Positions 1-5,416 are shown, counted from the stretch's first letter. The stretch is DNA of 6,158 bases from Anaerolineae bacterium (GCA_030598425.1 JAUVPY010000179.1:1-6158), one strand, 5' to 3'. Translations and numbers: made by a program. Notes: generated by a model not told the origin, from the letters alone.

Positions 1-70
1 GAGAGAAAGCTGTTGTGTATTCCTCCTAAGGTCATTTGCCAAAGCGTGTTCGCAGGGCGACCGACATGGT

Positions 71-100
71 CTGATGCTGATTATTCAATTTCAGCATCGG
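71..100 (+). promoter_or_regulatory. Hairpin in the leader of the DUF3105 gene
   Basis: GATGCTGA (73-80) and TCAGCATC (91-98) are perfect inverted repeats separated by 10 nt. A wobble pair and a C-G pair extend the stem to 71-100. The 3' arm runs into the GGAGA purine stretch at 99-103 that would be the ribosome-binding site for the GTG start at 108, so the hairpin could mask it. It could equally be a repressor operator. No T-tract follows, so it is not a terminator. Confidence 0.4.
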
Positions 101-107
101 AGAATGA

Positions 108-689
108 GTGAGAAAGGCAAAGATGGCAAAAGCAAAGGCAAAACGGGTATCAAAAGAAGAGCGGCGTCGGCTGCGGGACCGAGCGCATCTCCGGCGCCGG
201 TTGATATGGATAGGGATCGCGGTCGGGGCGTTGGCTCTGGTGGGTTTTATAGCCTTACGCGAGGTATCCCGACCCCGCCCAGGCGAGGCCGTTAGGTCGA
301 TGGGCAACCAACACATCGGACCTGATCAAGTAGGCGCCATCGCCTACAATTCAACGCCACCCACATCCGGGCCGCACCTGGGGCAGCTTGCCCGTTGGGG
401 GGTCCACAGCGAACCCGTCCCTAACGAGCTTCAGGTTCACAACCTCGAGGACGGTGGCGTGATGGTCCAGTACGACTGTGAGGAGTGTGATGAGTTGGTG
501 GTGCAATTGGCCGGGGTGGTCCAACGTTATAACGATCACGTGATCCTGGCACCGTATCCAGGTATGGACCATCGCATTGCTCTCACGGCCTGGAATAGGA
601 TTGACGCCTTTGACGAGTTTGATGAAGAACGTGTCGCGACCTTTATTGAAGCCTACGCGGGTGATGACCATCACGCGCGTACTCCTTGA
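108..689 (+). CDS. DUF3105 family membrane-anchored protein
   Basis: Protein of 193 residues with a very basic N-terminus (residues 1-31), one membrane segment at about 32-50, and a DUF3105 domain in the remainder, probably outside the membrane. Visible hallmarks are PPTSGPH (84-90), WGVHSEPVPNE (97-107), HNLEDGG (111-117) and an ILAPYPGMDHRIALTAW block (146-162). Several conserved His/Asp residues and a CEEC pair (C124, C127) look suited to metal or redox chemistry, but the family has no established reaction. The start is uncertain. GTG at 108 has GGAG 5 nt upstream, while ATG at 123 (MAKAKAK) has AGAAAGG 5 nt upstream and gives 188 residues; the domain is unaffected. It leads the cluster with the Trx-like lipoprotein (42 nt downstream) and cytochrome c, suggesting a shared envelope redox or metal task. 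Confidence 0.85.
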   Translation: MRKAKMAKAKAKRVSKEERRRLRDRAHLRRRLIWIGIAVGALALVGFIALREVSRPRPGEAVRSMGNQHIGPDQVGAIAYNSTPPTSGPHLGQLARWGVHSEPVPNELQVHNLEDGGVMVQYDCEECDELVVQLAGVVQRYNDHVILAPYPGMDHRIALTAWNRIDAFDEFDEERVATFIEAYAGDDHHARTP

Positions 690-731
690 CCAGTTCAAGA
701 GATACTGTCCCGGACCAACCGTGAATAAAAA

Positions 732-1112
732 ATGACCCAGAAAACAATTTCCACCCTCGCGCTTGTTGTAGCCGCCCTCTTGTTGTCGGCCTGCGGTCCC
801 ACTCAGACTGAGCCCGTTGCGCCAGATCCTGAGCGGCCAACCTTCATCTTCTTTTTCACCGATCCCTGAGCGAATTGAGAGGTGATGAAGCCCATCGTGA
901 ATGGGCTTGAGGATGAATATGCCAAGCGTATTGCCTTTCTGCAGCTTGACGCCGACAATGACGGTCGAGATGCCTTTGCGTCTTTCAATCTACGAGGACA
1001 TCCCAGTTATGTAATCATTGACTCATTCGGCGGCGTATTGTGGAAGAGCGTAGGCGAGCAGCCGGCCAGCGAGTTGAGAGGTGCGATTCAGCGGGCGCTG
1101 GAAGACGCCTGA
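732..1112 (+). CDS. Thioredoxin-fold lipoprotein, putative UxxU selenoprotein
   Basis: Read through two in-frame UGA codons, this is a 126-residue protein. Residues 1-20 are a lipoprotein signal peptide with lipobox LSAC (Cys21 lipidated), residues 22-35 a Pro/Glu linker, and the rest a thioredoxin fold: strand PTFIFFFTDP, active site U46-A-N-U49 followed by EVMKP, strand IAFLQLDAD, the RGHP loop with the cis-proline (P91), strand SYVIID, and a C-terminal helix. UGA falls on exactly the two CxxC positions, with no frame change and otherwise intact coding on both sides. A hairpin at 888-908 fits a bacterial SECIS. The likely role is a membrane-tethered extracytoplasmic thiol/selenol oxidoreductase, perhaps serving cytochrome c or metal-protein maturation. 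ATG 732 is the only upstream start, as a TAA sits two codons before it; it lacks a clear Shine-Dalgarno. Without recoding the product would stop after residue 45. The alternative is a double nonsense pseudogene, which would need both mutations to hit the catalytic cysteines. Confidence 0.8.
867..869 (+). other. First recoded UGA codon (Sec46, N-terminal position of CxxC)
   Basis: In frame with ATG 732, directly after FFFTDP. The position matches the first, nucleophilic cysteine of a thioredoxin active site. The next two codons encode Ala-Asn and are followed by the second UGA. The candidate SECIS apical loop starts 26 nt after this codon. Confidence 0.75.
876..878 (+). other. Second recoded UGA codon (Sec49, C-terminal position of CxxC)
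   Basis: In frame and separated from the first UGA by exactly two codons. It is followed by EVMKP, matching the residues after the second Cys in thioredoxins, including the proline five positions on. The candidate SECIS apical loop starts 17 nt after this codon. Confidence 0.75.
888..908 (+). promoter_or_regulatory. Candidate bacterial SECIS element
   Basis: AAGCCCAU (888-895) and AUGGGCUU (901-908) form a perfect 8-bp stem closing the loop CGUGA (896-900). The bacterial SECIS model requires a stem-loop with a small apical loop, a G among the first two loop bases, and roughly 16-37 nt between UGA and loop. Here G is the second loop base, and the distances are 17 nt from the second UGA and 26 nt from the first, so one element could serve both. 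The hairpin lies inside the coding sequence, as bacterial SECIS elements do. SelB binding is inferred. Confidence 0.7.
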
Positions 1113-1147
1113 AGCGATACGAGACCTAGAGGGGGAAGTCTTGAACT

Positions 1148-1675
1148 GTGGCAAAGCCATTGCAGCGTAAGGGCGCCCGAACCAGCTCAAACAGCAGGCC
1201 GGTGCAACGGATGTGGAAATGGGTCGCTGCAGTTGCCGCGGCCGTTCTAATATTCGGGCTGGGCGGCATCTGGCTGCGGCTTGGCAGTGATCAGGGGCAA
1301 ACTGGCACCAGTCAAGCGTTAATACCATCAGAGCATTTGACCGATGGCAAGGCCCTGTACGAGGCGAATTGCGCCTCCTGCCACGGCATCAACGGCGAGG
1401 GGCAGCCTAATTGGCGGGTCCCCAACGAACAGGGGGTGTACCCGGCGCCCCCTCATAACAACGATGGTCACACCTGGCACCATGCCGATCAGCAACTATT
1501 GGAAATCATTGCGCAGGGGGGTAGCCTACCAAACACTGGGATGCCGGGATATGGAGGCATACTGAACCAAGCGCAGATGGAGGCCATCCTAACCTATATC
1601 AAGACGTTCTGGGGGCCAGAGCAACGGGAGTTCCAGGAACAGGTGACCCGAAACCGGCAGCAACAAACGCAATAA
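1148..1675 (+). CDS. Membrane-anchored class I c-type cytochrome
   Basis: Protein of 175 residues with a basic N-terminus, an uncleaved membrane anchor at about 24-43 (WKWVAAVAAAVLIFGLGGIW), a short linker, then one cytochrome c domain. The heme site is CASCHG (C75, C78, H79), and the likely sixth ligand is M132 in GMPGYG. Between them lies a GHTWHH segment (107-112) typical of one branch of small cytochromes c. The domain should face the outside of the membrane and carry electrons between a donor and a terminal acceptor. The C-terminal tail is charged and Gln-rich. The start is GTG at 148 codons-in-frame position 1148, with GGGGGAAG at 1131-1138 as a slightly distant ribosome-binding site; ATG at 1211 would cut into the basic leader. 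It begins 35 nt after the Trx-like gene and is probably co-transcribed with it. Confidence 0.9.
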   Translation: MAKPLQRKGARTSSNSRPVQRMWKWVAAVAAAVLIFGLGGIWLRLGSDQGQTGTSQALIPSEHLTDGKALYEANCASCHGINGEGQPNWRVPNEQGVYPAPPHNNDGHTWHHADQQLLEIIAQGGSLPNTGMPGYGGILNQAQMEAILTYIKTFWGPEQREFQEQVTRNRQQQTQ

Positions 1676-1729
1676 ACGCCAACGCGATTCCCAATCGTGC
1701 CGGGTTGTGCGAGATAGCGGCAGGTGCGC

Positions 1730-2505
1730 ATGTACGAAAAAAAGGCGGAATTGATCGGTCGACAGCGCGCGGCAGCGATCTGGATGCAAAGAGGACTCGG
1801 ACTCAGCCACCTTTGGTTGGCCTGGACCAACGTTTTTTGGGTTGTTTTGGTGGGCTTGCCCTGGTTTGCCCCTGTGCTGATGAGAATCGGAGCCTCTGGG
1901 CCAGTGCGGGGCATCTACATTTTTTATGGTTTTCTTTGCCATCAGTACGCTAATCGCTCCTTCTTTTAGTTGGTGCCGAAGGCGATGTACACTTTTCGCG
2001 AGTTGCAGTTGGTGGCGCCCAACGCAGATACCTGGTCGGGCTTGCGCGTTTTCGTGGGGACGGCTGAATTGGGCTACAAGGTGGCCTGGTCAGACCCTAT
2101 GGTGTCCTTGTACGGGGGGCATCCTGCTGGGTGGTTTGATTTTCGCGCTCGTACGCCATCGCGTACGGCCCCACGCTGGCGCGTTTTGGCACTGATGACG
2201 GTCCCCATTTTCCTGGATGGCGTCACGCATATGATTGCGGACGTGCCCGGCGTCGGTCAGGGGGTTTCGCTACGACAACGCTTGGCTGGCCACTCTGACC
2301 GGCAGTACGTTCCCTCCGAGCTTTTACACCGGCAACGCCCTGGGATCATTTAACTCCTGGATTCGGTTGATCAGTGGTCTCTTTTTCGGACTAAGTCGTG
2401 TGGTTGGCGTATCCGACGGTCTGGACGTATTTCCACCACATACGGCAAGCGCTCGAACCCCGATTGCGCCAAATTGATGCAGCTACCAACCGGTTGCCGT
2501 CGTGA
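1730..2505 (+). pseudogene. DUF2085 membrane protein, frame broken by multiple indels
   Basis: DUF2085 features are present but spread over three frames. The first frame reads MYEKKAELIG through two membrane-like stretches to FLCHQYANRSFF, then TAG at 1967-1969. It resumes as PKAMYTFRELQ and AELGYKVAWSDPMVSLYGG, then must shift at G6 (2114-2119) to ILLGGLIFALVRHRV, back at C4 (2169-2172) to PRWRVLALMTVPIFLDG, forward again at G5 (2260-2264) to FRYDNAWLATLTGSTFPP, and again near 2393 to VWLAYPTVWTYF, ending at TGA 2503-2505. The TAG itself vanishes if one T is restored at 1964-1967 and one removed near 1974, giving FFLVGPKAMY as expected. The reconstructed length, about 258 residues, fits a complete multi-pass protein of unknown function. 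Either this is a recent pseudogene or the sequence carries homopolymer errors and the gene is intact. The start is ATG 1730 with a weak AGG, or GTG 1724. Confidence 0.75.
2487..2496. repeat. Perfect palindrome CAACCGGTTG upstream of the TCS promoter
   Basis: A perfect 10-bp palindrome centred about 35 bp upstream of the predicted transcription start of the response regulator gene and overlapping its -35 zone. It could be an operator, but it lies in the 3' end of the DUF2085 coding region and could be chance. Confidence 0.25.
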
Positions 2506-2519
2506 AACTATGCTATAAT
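2494..2519 (+). promoter_or_regulatory. Extended -10 promoter for the two-component operon
   Basis: TGCTATAAT at 2511-2519 is a perfect extended -10 (TGn plus TATAAT). The best -35-like hexamer is TTGCCG at 2494-2499 with a short 14-nt spacer, which an extended -10 can tolerate. Transcription would begin near 2526, leaving a leader of about 190 nt before the response regulator. Confidence 0.55.
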
Positions 2520-2602
2520 ACGGAGTGAGGCAATATCGGATTTGACGCTGCATCCCTCGTATTGGTCAACTGCTGAATGATACTGGGCAGCAGATTGAAC
2601 TG

Positions 2603-2633
2603 TCGCGTAGCAGCAAAATTTGCGACTGCGCGA
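2603..2633 (+). repeat. Imperfect inverted repeat in the response regulator leader
   Basis: The two 15-nt arms flank a single A at 2618. The inner part GCAAA/TTTGC and the outer TCGCG/CGCGA pair perfectly; one wobble and two mismatches lie between. In RNA the innermost A/T pairs would open into the loop. No T-tract follows, so it is not a simple terminator. It could be a leader structure or the binding site of a regulator. Confidence 0.4.
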
Positions 2634-2717
2634 GGCTTCACGATCCAGCAGTTTTCTCGAATTTTGGGATCTAGTGCTCCATGTGACTGGAACCGTAGAT
2701 GGGTCAGGGAGCAAACG

Positions 2718-3416
2718 ATGCAGAGCACATCTCATACGATCCTCGTCGTAGATGACGAACCAACTATTCTTAACACCGTACAAGCCTATCTTGAGAAAGA
2801 AGGCTACACCGTCCACACAGCATCGGACGGCCCCTCGGCTCTCAAAGCCTCGCGAGCGTTTCGTCCACACCTCATCGTGCTGGACATTATGCTTCCCGGT
2901 ATGGATGGCTTGGAAGTGCTACAGCGCCTCCGTCAGGAGTCCGACGTGTACGTCTTGATGCTGACGGCTAGAGCAGACGAAACGGACAAGATTGTCGGCC
3001 TAACCGTAGGCGCCGACGATTACTTGACCAAACCCTTCAGTCCTCGTGAGCTAGTGGCAAGGGTAAAAGCCGTCATGCGTCGTGACCGTGGCGCTGGTCT
3101 CGGTGAGCACACTCTCGCTTTCGCTAACCTGCGCATTGAACCCGGTTCCCGTCGCGTATGGAAGGATGATCAGCTCCTCGACTTGACGCCGATCGAGTTC
3201 GACCTTCTATATGCGCTGGCGAGACACAGGGGCCGAGCATTGAGTCGTGAGCAGCTCATTGAGCAGGTTTGGGGCTACGACTATTATGGCGACGAACGGG
3301 TAGTGGATGTGCACATTGGACGCCTTCGAAAAAAAGTCGAAAACGATCCCACGAAACCGACCCTGGTCGCCACCGTGCGCGGCGCGGGTTACCGCTTTGA
3401 AGATCAAGTGACATGA
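2718..3416 (+). CDS. OmpR/PhoB-family response regulator
   Basis: Protein of 232 residues. The receiver domain covers about 6-120, with the acidic pocket D12/D13, phosphoacceptor D56 in VLDIMLPGMDG, the switch T83 and invariant K105 in TKPF. A winged-helix DNA-binding domain covers about 130-230, with LTPIEFDLLYALA, the recognition-helix region VVDVHIGRLRKKVE and the wing VRGAGYRF. All catalytic residues are present, so it should be phosphorylated by the kinase encoded next and bind direct-repeat operators. Start: ATG 2718 has AGGGAG at 2706-2711, 6 nt upstream, and gives the canonical short N-terminus; the frame is open back to 2577, but that extension has no ribosome-binding site and no family similarity. 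Its stop overlaps the kinase start by 4 nt. The target genes are unknown; the metal-type genes downstream are candidates. Confidence 0.95.
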   Translation: MQSTSHTILVVDDEPTILNTVQAYLEKEGYTVHTASDGPSALKASRAFRPHLIVLDIMLPGMDGLEVLQRLRQESDVYVLMLTARADETDKIVGLTVGADDYLTKPFSPRELVARVKAVMRRDRGAGLGEHTLAFANLRIEPGSRRVWKDDQLLDLTPIEFDLLYALARHRGRALSREQLIEQVWGYDYYGDERVVDVHIGRLRKKVENDPTKPTLVATVRGAGYRFEDQVT

Positions 3417-4528
3417 AGTGGCTCTCAGTAATTCGCTCACGCCTGAGTTGGAAGCTTTTCTTTTCTTATCTCGTCGTCATTCTGGTAGGCGTCGCAGTGC
3501 TGTTTGGCACGGCCCAGTTTCATACCACCTCGGCCCTAACCCGCCATATTGCCATTATGCACGCATTGCTGAGTGACGATCCGGTTTTGGGTGCACAATT
3601 GGACGACACGTTTCACGATGCGGTCAACGAAATCCTCATCGTTTCGACGGTAGCAGCCCTACTGGCAGCGATCCTGGTGAGCATCTTTACCGCTCGGCGT
3701 ATTGTGGAGCCTATCAGGGCGATGATGCGGGCCAGCATACACATCGCGGATGGTGACTACCATGAGCGAGTCCAGGTGCCCGGCCAGGACGAGCTGGGCG
3801 GCCTTGCGCAATCCTTCAACCGTATGGCGGACACACTGGAACGAACTGAACAGCGCCGCATGGAGTTGATCGGCGACGTGGCGCACGAGCTACGTACTCC
3901 GCTAAGCAGCATCAAGGGGGTGCTAGAAGGGTTGGTGGATGACGTACTCCCAGCTGAACCCGCCACCTTTCTGAGTATGGAGCGCGAGGTCGCGCGTTTA
4001 CAGAGATTGGTTCAGGATTTGGGGGAGCTCTCCCGTGCTGAGGCGGGCCAAGTCCTGCTCGAAATTCGTGTGTCTTGTCCTGCTGATCTGATCCACGCTG
4101 CCGCGAATCGTCTACGGCCTCAGTTCGATGACAAGGGCGTTTCCCTGGATCTTGGAGTACCGCCGGACCTACCACAGGTTAAAGCCGACGCCAACCGAAT
4201 CACCCAGGTGCTGCTCAATCTGCTGGGAAACGCCCTCCAGTACACACCTGCAGGCGGCCAAGTCACAATCCACGCTTGGCGTGATAGTGACAACGTTGCC
4301 ATCGCCGTACAGGATACCGGCATCGGTCTTTCCTCCGAGAACTTGGCCCACGTATTCGAGCGGTTTTACCGCGTCGACAAGTCTCGCTCGCGAGCGGGTG
4401 GGGGAAGCGGCATCGGCTTGACAATCTCCAAGCACTGGGTCGAAGCCCATGGCGGGAGCATATGGGCCGAGAGTCGCGGTCCCGGCAAGGGAAGCACGTT
4501 CACATTCAAGCTGATGATCGGTGCCTGA
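3413..4528 (+). CDS. HAMP-containing sensor histidine kinase
   Basis: Protein of 371 residues. Membrane segments at about 15-33 and 74-93 flank a short extracytoplasmic loop of roughly 40 residues, followed by a HAMP linker (about 93-146, including VEPIRAMM and DELGGLAQSFNRMADTLE). The HisKA domain carries the phosphorylated H158 in VAHELRTPLSSIKG. The HATPase domain has an N-box with N269 and N273 (LLNLLGNALQYTP), the G1 box DTGIG at 301-305, FERFYRVDKSRSR, the G2 box GGGSGIGLTI, and a C-terminal GSTFTFKL. All catalytic motifs are intact. The tiny sensory loop has no recognisable domain, so the signal may be sensed in or near the membrane. Translation is coupled to the response regulator through the ATGA overlap, and a terminator follows 64 nt downstream. 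Confidence 0.95.
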   Translation: MKWLSVIRSRLSWKLFFSYLVVILVGVAVLFGTAQFHTTSALTRHIAIMHALLSDDPVLGAQLDDTFHDAVNEILIVSTVAALLAAILVSIFTARRIVEPIRAMMRASIHIADGDYHERVQVPGQDELGGLAQSFNRMADTLERTEQRRMELIGDVAHELRTPLSSIKGVLEGLVDDVLPAEPATFLSMEREVARLQRLVQDLGELSRAEAGQVLLEIRVSCPADLIHAAANRLRPQFDDKGVSLDLGVPPDLPQVKADANRITQVLLNLLGNALQYTPAGGQVTIHAWRDSDNVAIAVQDTGIGLSSENLAHVFERFYRVDKSRSRAGGGSGIGLTISKHWVEAHGGSIWAESRGPGKGSTFTFKLMIGA

Positions 4529-4591
4529 CTCGAAAATAGAAGCCGAACGCGCTAGTTCTTGAATTGTTTCAGGCTACTCCACAGCTTCAAG

Positions 4592-4617
4592 AGCCCCGGC
4601 TTTCAGCCAGGGCTTTT
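4592..4617 (+). terminator. Rho-independent terminator after the histidine kinase
   Basis: AGCCC-c-GGCT pairs with AGCC-a-GGGCT around a 3-nt loop, forming nine base pairs with one C/A mismatch, directly followed by TTTT (4614-4617, first T paired). It sits 64 nt after the kinase stop and separates the two-component operon from the metal-type genes. Confidence 0.8.
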
Positions 4618-4743
4618 CCGTTGATAACGCAGGTAGTTCCTGAGACCCCAAAGGTAGAAGATTAGGGGCAAGACTCCCGCTGCGCCAATGATGCCTGCAT
4701 CAAAGATAATGTGCTAAATGGTCTCCGCGTAGACAATCATCAC
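4603..4743 (-). pseudogene. Possible broken small membrane ORF
   Basis: On the minus strand, GTG-ATG at 4743-4738 opens MIVYAETI, meets TAG at 4716-4714, and continues as HIIFDAGIIGAAGVLPLIFY, then LWGLRNYLRYQRKSPG, to a TGA at 4605-4603 inside the terminator. The second part looks like one membrane helix followed by a basic tail. A single C-to-T change (CAG to TAG) would explain the stop. There is no good ribosome-binding site and I recognise no family, so it may be a chance open stretch in an intergenic region. Confidence 0.2.
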
Positions 4744-4962
4744 GGTGGCGTGTTGTGTGTTTGCGAGCTCCACATAGTGATCATCTTTTGGGTGGCGATT
4801 ATTGTCGCAGCCGTTTGGTTTTTGAGTTACCTCTTCCCTCGCTGCACAACCAATCGGTCATCGGAGACTACGACAACACGGAACACTTTTTCGGACTCGC
4901 AGCAGAAGACCCTCAAACAACGTTATGCCAGCCGGGAGATAACCCAGGCCGGATGCATTTAG
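4711..4962 (+). pseudogene. Decayed SHOCT-type membrane protein, copy of the next gene
   Basis: The part from about 4768 onward parallels the intact SHOCT protein at 5120: IVIIFWVAIIVAAVWFLSYLFPR matches its membrane segment, and QQKTLKQRYASREITQA matches QEILKARYARGEITKA. The SHOCT core is damaged: the Gly of RGEIT is replaced, and the EYDEIRSDL end is lost, replaced by GCI and a stop. The N-terminus starts at a GTG with no ribosome-binding site and does not resemble the intact copy's Gly-rich start. The simplest reading is an old tandem duplicate that has decayed. The downstream bases (RMHLDAADF in another frame) may be a shifted remnant of the tail. Confidence 0.5.
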
Positions 4963-4973
4963 ATGCGGCCGAT

Positions 4974-4995
4974 TTTGATGAATATTGTCATCAAA
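4974..4995. promoter_or_regulatory. Perfect inverted repeat, candidate operator
   Basis: TTTGATGA-N6-TCATCAAA is a perfect 8-bp dyad with a 6-nt AT-rich spacer (ATATTG). It lies about 30-60 bp upstream of the likely -10 elements of the SHOCT operon, a common place for a dimeric regulator. No T-tract or GC-rich stem suggests termination. The regulator is unknown; a metal-responsive repressor or the neighbouring response regulator are possibilities, though OmpR-type proteins usually prefer direct repeats. Confidence 0.45.
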
Positions 4996-4997
4996 TC

Positions 4998-5040
4998 TTC
5001 ATCTTCCCGTTAATGGTCTGTTATAGTGATTCGTTATACT
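4998..5040 (+). promoter_or_regulatory. Probable promoter of the SHOCT/DUF302/metal operon
   Basis: Two -10-like hexamers occur: TATAGT (5022-5027) and TATACT (5035-5040). The -35 candidates are poor: TTCATC at 4998-5003 with an 18-nt spacer for the first, and TTAATG at 5010-5015 with a 19-nt spacer for the second. A weak -35 would suit activator dependence. The choice between the two is uncertain. Confidence 0.35.
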
Positions 5041-5062
5041 TTAGGCAGTTCGATGGAAGAAG

Positions 5063-5080
5063 GGCCCACCCAAGCGGGCC
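5063..5080 (+). repeat. GC-rich leader hairpin before the SHOCT gene
   Basis: GGCCC (5063-5067) and GGGCC (5076-5080) can pair around an 8-nt loop within the short leader, about 40 nt before the start codon. No T-tract follows. It may affect transcript stability; it has no specific family resemblance. Confidence 0.25.
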
Positions 5081-5119
5081 GGAATACGTAATAATTGGGT
5101 AATTGAAAAGGAGAAAAAA

Positions 5120-5374
5120 ATGATGATGGGATTTGGTAGTTTTGGTGGGCTTGGCATCATCTACATGCTCATCTTCTGGGTGGTGATAATAGGCGTTGGT
5201 GTCTGGCTGTTAAGCCGTATCTTTCCCAGAGCGACAGCAGACGTTTCACCGAGGGGTCCACTTCCGCGCAATAGGTCATCCGAGTCGGCGCAGGAGATTC
5301 TTAAAGCACGCTACGCACGTGGCGAAATAACCAAAGCCGAGTACGACGAGATCCGCAGCGACCTGGGCAGATAA
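5120..5374 (+). CDS. Small SHOCT-domain membrane protein
   Basis: Protein of 84 residues with a Gly/Phe-rich start (MMMGFGSFGGLG), one membrane helix at about 13-35 ending in RIFPR, a polar linker, and a C-terminal SHOCT domain (about 55-84: AQEILKARYARGEITKAEYDEIRSDL). SHOCT is a short oligomerisation-type motif found at protein ends, with no enzymatic role. Small TM-SHOCT proteins often sit beside heavy-metal transport genes, as here. AAAGGAG at 5107-5113 lies 6 nt before the ATG and is one of the strongest ribosome-binding sites in the window. A decayed second copy lies just upstream. The DUF302 gene follows 42 nt later, so the two are probably one transcript. Confidence 0.9.
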   Translation: MMMGFGSFGGLGIIYMLIFWVVIIGVGVWLLSRIFPRATADVSPRGPLPRNRSSESAQEILKARYARGEITKAEYDEIRSDLGR

Positions 5375-5416
5375 TCCAAGCACTTAACACAATACAAAAG
5401 TCAGGAGAAAAAAACG

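Larger units (their letters stand above)
4529..5119. other. Long stretch without an intact gene
   Basis: This 591-nt region holds the kinase terminator, a possible minus-strand ORF remnant, the decayed SHOCT copy, an 8-bp inverted repeat (4974-4995), promoter-like -10 elements (5022-5027, 5035-5040), a leader hairpin (5063-5080) and the strong ribosome-binding site of the next gene (5107-5113). No RNA gene or mobile element is visible. Confidence 0.6.

Noticed and set aside
860..885. Sequencing indel as the source of the two UGAs
   Set aside because: The same frame is used before the first UGA, between the two, and after the second; the other two frames give no thioredoxin active-site residues. 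Only substitutions could restore Cys.
882..1112. Separate gene beginning at GTG 882
   Set aside because: It would be a thioredoxin fold lacking its first strand, active site and signal peptide, while the upstream in-frame segment supplies exactly those parts.
1683..1699. Terminator after the cytochrome c gene
   Set aside because: A 7-bp hairpin with a CCC loop exists, but no T-tract follows and the next gene starts about 30 nt later.
1967..1969. Pyrrolysine or other UAG recoding in the DUF2085 gene
   Set aside because: The UAG disappears when one T is restored and one removed, giving the expected FFLVGPK; other frameshifts in the same gene point to indels.
2577..2717. N-terminal extension of the response regulator
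   Set aside because: The frame is open, but ATG 2577 has no ribosome-binding site and the extension resembles nothing in the family, whereas ATG 2718 has AGGGAG at ideal spacing.
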